From the NCBI GenBank assembly GCA_002104945.1, contig MCFH01000070.1, forward strand, positions 171,111-235,110: a stretch of DNA of 64,000 bases, written 5' to 3'. A program made the position numbers and the translations under genes. Shown in pieces: positions 60,780 through 64,000 of this stretch. The notes beneath the pieces were generated by a model. That model saw only the letters and a list, made by a program, of their open reading frames with translations. It searched no databases and was not told where the DNA came from. Source of the DNA: Piromyces finnis. Its lineage: Eukaryota > Neocallimastigomycota > Neocallimastigomycetes > Neocallimastigales > Neocallimastigaceae. Every line of letters starts with the position of its first letter. Positions within the stretch are counted from its first letter, which is position 1.

Positions 60780-63762
60780 TGAAATTATATCAGCAATTTA
60801 TTTTGACGAGATGGGACTTGCGGAAGTATCCAAAAATAATCCACTAAAAGTAATACATTCACAATTAGAATATGATGATAATGAAAGAAAAATAGCATTC
60901 ATTGGTATTTCAAATTGGCCATTCGATGCATCTAAAATGAATAGAGGAATCTATCTTTCAATTCCTGAACCTGATGAACAAGATTTAATTGATACAGCTT
61001 TAGCTATTGCTAAATCCTATGATCCAAAATTAGTACAAGATTATAAAATCTATTATGAATATTTATCATCATCTTATTATAATTATAAGGAAGGATTGAA
61101 AAATAATTCACTAAAATTTAAAAATAATAATAAAACTAATTTTAAATTACCCAATAAGAATATTAAAGAATTTCATGGTACTAGAGATTTTTACCATTTA
61201 ATAAAAATCTTATCAAAATTATTCATTCAAAATAAATTCCCAACGGAAAAGTGCATAATTGATGATATTTTAATGGAAAGTATTGAAAGAAACTTTGGTG
61301 GTTTAGATTATTCTATTGAAAAATTTAAAGAAATGTTTAAAACTTTATATCAAAATGTTAACGATATAAGTAAATATGATGTAATGAACTGTGTCCTTAA
61401 TAATATAAAGGATTCAGATAGTAGATATCTTTTAATTGTAACAAAAAGTTCGATTAGTCAATATCTAATTACATTAATTATACAAGAATTATGTAAAAAT
61501 TATGTATTTTATTATGGTAGTGATTTTGATGAAGATACATTAAAAGGATATTATAGTGCGAAAATTTTAAATAAGGTACAAATTTCTATGAATGAAGATA
61601 CTGTAATGGTATTAAAGAACTTATCTAGCATGTATCCATCGTTATATGACCTTTTTAATCAAAATTTCAGAAAAGTCGGAAATAGCAATTATGCAAGAAT
61701 TGCGTTAGGAAATTCCAATACACAAAATTATAAAGTCAATGACAACTTCAGATGTATTGTTCTTTTAGATAAGAAAGAAATTAATGAACAAGATCCTCCA
61801 TTTATTAATAGATTTGAAAAACATATAATTTCATTCGAAAATTTACTAGATTCTAAAGCAATAAATTTAACAAACAACATTTTTAATGACATAAATAAAT
61901 TCTGTAATAAAAAGAATAATTTATTAAAAATTGATTTAAAATCAGAATTAGTTAATTGTGATTTAGAAGAAATTTGTGGTATTATCTATCAAATGTTAAT
62001 AAATAATAAGACAAATAATAATGAAATTAGAAGAAGAAATAATTATAATGATATTATTAAATCGAAACTAATTACAAATAATATAATATATGATGATAAA
62101 TTAAAAGAAACACTAGAAGATAAAATATATCATAAAATTGTTCCAACATTTTCACAAGATATAATATTCTTTTTTAAATATTCTGAATATGGAAAACAGC
62201 ATAAAAATAAATATCAAAAGATATTAAACATTTATCTCGAATCTTCAAAACAACATCAAAATATTAAATATTATTTGGAAAAAATTAATATTAATAAACA
62301 TATTATTTACACTTTTTCTAATATTTTAGATTCTGCATTTGAAGTAAATAATATTGAAAATGAAAAATATGGACTTTTTACAAAAGAAAATACGAATAAT
62401 GTTTTTATTAGTCAGTATAGTTCAGAAAGTGATATTGAAGAATGTATTATTGAATATTACAACAATAATAACTATAATCTATGCATTATTCATTTTGATG
62501 TCTATGAATGTAAACATCTAAATCATGTTAATTACTTAATAGAAAATATTGAATCATCCAAAAATGAAAATGAATTAAAACCAATTATTTTAATTATTCA
62601 TATCAAAAGAATTACAATAAATAATGAAAATAATATTGAAAATGAAGAAGATAGAATACAAAATGAATACTTAATATCACATTTAACAAATTGGCAACAA
62701 TTTTTCATTGATAACTTGAATGGAAAAATAACAAACCTAAACGATATTATCTGTGCTTCCAAAAATGAATTATTTAAAAATAAAACTTTGATAGACTTGG
62801 ATGAAGAATTTAAAAATGAACTATATCATTCATTTACTTTTATCCATTATAATGATAAAATTAATTTTACTGATATCTCAAAAGAAGAATATATAAATAA
62901 AGTATGTGATTTAATTATTGGAAATAAAGTATTAATGGGAAATATTTTTTCACTAGTCTTAAACAAAATTAATTCCATTCATAATAATATAATTATGGAA
63001 GTATTTGAAAAATATAATTTTGAAGAAAATGATATTGATTTTATTTCAGTTCTTATTAAGCATATGAAAAATATTTATAAGAATGCTATAATTTGTTCTT
63101 TAATCCAATTAGAAAATCTTAATATATTTTCTACATTATTATCTACTAATAAATGTATGAAAAATAAATATTTTGGAAAAATTTATCAAGAAAATATTAA
63201 AAAATTAAAGGAAGAATCTACCTTAACTTCTCAAACCATATCTCAAGTAACTAATATTGATTTAATTTTAGGGATTTCATACCCATGTATTATTCCTGTA
63301 TTTGATAAAATTAACAAATACATTGTTGAAAACTTAAAAAATGATTATTTCAAAAATGAAAATTTATATATTACTAAAAGTGAAGATGACTATAAGAAGG
63401 AAAAATACATATTTGAAATGAATATTAAAAGAAAGTTTGATGAACAATACTTTGCGGATATATTTTTATATTACAATAAAAAGAAATTAAATATACTTGA
63501 TAGAAAGAAATTACTTCAAATTTTATTTGAAGATTATATTATATACTATTTATCAAAATCAAATAATAAATTTAAAAATAAGAAAATATTACGTTTCTTT
63601 GATACACTAAGTCAATTATTTGAAATGATTAATAATGAAAATGAAAATGAAGATGATTATGAAGAATATAGTGATAATGATATTAAATTATTATATGAAA
63701 AATTAACAAAATTTATCTTATTTATCGAAACATTCCAAAAAATATATTATCATTATAGTTGA
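60739..63762 (+). pseudogene. RNF213-like locus, longest open segment (1007 codons)
   Basis: Begins with the Walker B ISAIYFDEMGLAE and the arginine-finger region FIGISNWPFDASKMNRGIYLSIPEPDEQD of the fourth AAA module. It continues through YGSDFDEDTLKGYYSAKILNKVQISMNEDTVMVLKNLSSMYPSLYDLFNQNF and VNDNFRCIVLLDKKEINEQDPPFINRFEKH, all clear RNF213 signatures, and then a helical region. The stop at 63762 is followed by further similar-looking sequence in another frame (about 63790-64000), so the gene continues. This piece is well preserved compared with the upstream part. Confidence 0.8.
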
Positions 63763-64000
63763 TTTTATTAACTTTATGGATTCTATTTTTATAGATTTTA
63801 CAGAAAATGTTTATTTTAAAAATATTAGATAATACATTTATGAAAGTTAATAAGAAGATTTCTATCGGAAATGATATAATATTCAATTTGTACGAATCAT
63901 TAGTTTATTGCATTCTTAATTACAAATACAATTTTAATGTTATATCAAATGAATTATTTAATGAACTTTTTGAAGAAATTAAAATTATTTCTAACACTGT

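Larger units (their letters stand above)
53390..64000 (+). pseudogene. RNF213/mysterin-like giant AAA+ protein, frame repeatedly broken, runs off the window
   Basis: The family are giant AAA+ ATPases with an E3 ubiquitin ligase C-terminus. The similar protein is readable from 53390 to the window end only by changing frame at about a dozen places, for example near 53650, 54375, 56640, 57020, 57185, 57650, 58420, 59290, 59660, 60770 and 63760. Intact pieces reach 745 and 1007 codons. Recognised in order: an acidic N-terminus; a long helical region; a SGLGKS P-loop-like motif (58340); RPSLVLINEDGQS; the third-module Walker A GETGCGKT (59592) and Walker B FFDEINT; the fourth-module Walker A GKPGCSKS (60579) and Walker B YFDEMG (60799); and NRFEKH. 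The RING part would lie beyond 64000. Some breaks fall in A runs (A8 at 60763-60770), so assembly error is possible. Intact long ORFs elsewhere in the window favour real decay. Confidence 0.75.

Overview
The window looks like nuclear DNA of a very AT-rich fungus, most probably an anaerobic gut fungus (Neocallimastigomycota). This rests on extreme AT content, AAT/ATT arrays, Asn-rich low-complexity protein, short GT..AG introns, a fungal-type Zn2Cys6 regulator and a sortilin of the fungal Vps10 kind. The organism call is inference; no ribosomal or mitochondrial marker is present.

Layout, left to right. A four-exon RAB6/YPT6 GTPase (447-1562, -) is followed by a 5'-truncated LINE (3337-~4901, -) and triose-phosphate isomerase (5390-6428, -). 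Next come an INTS14-like Integrator subunit with an enormous Asn-rich tail (7986-12651, +) and a SYO1/HEATR3-like ribosomal-protein import adaptor (13045-16123, -). A 4.4-kb gene-free stretch precedes a Zn2Cys6 transcription factor (20500-23420, +), a sortilin with three VPS10 modules (24785-31941, +) and a glycosyltransferase-like protein (32712-34467, -). A tRNA-derived SINE (35449-36008, +) and a single-pass membrane protein with a Pro-rich pentapeptide repeat (38371-39815, +) follow.

The right third is shaped by repeats. Two copies of a 2.28-kb block, each carrying the same 509-aa DUF2828/VWA protein (40930-42459 and 50492-52021, both -), flank a full-length LINE (44116-~49795, -) with an intact 1495-codon ORF. 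That LINE sits inside the remains of an older copy of the same family. The last 10.6 kb (53390 to the window edge, +) is an RNF213/mysterin-like giant AAA+ protein whose reading frame is broken many times upstream but intact over 1007 codons near the end.

The genes do not form a pathway. RAB6 and VPS10 both belong to Golgi/endosome trafficking, but they lie about 23 kb apart and on opposite strands, so I draw no functional linkage. The most interesting signal is the retroelement system. The SINE has a tRNA-like head, a 28-A tail and clear target-site duplications. It also carries a 44-bp sense-strand segment matching the end of the resident LINE's coding region at 39 of 44 positions, which suggests a SINE/LINE partnership. 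The LINE's 5' leader has 124-bp tandem monomers, each with a dyad-symmetric core. Exon junctions were placed by hand from GT..AG sites, reading phase and family similarity.
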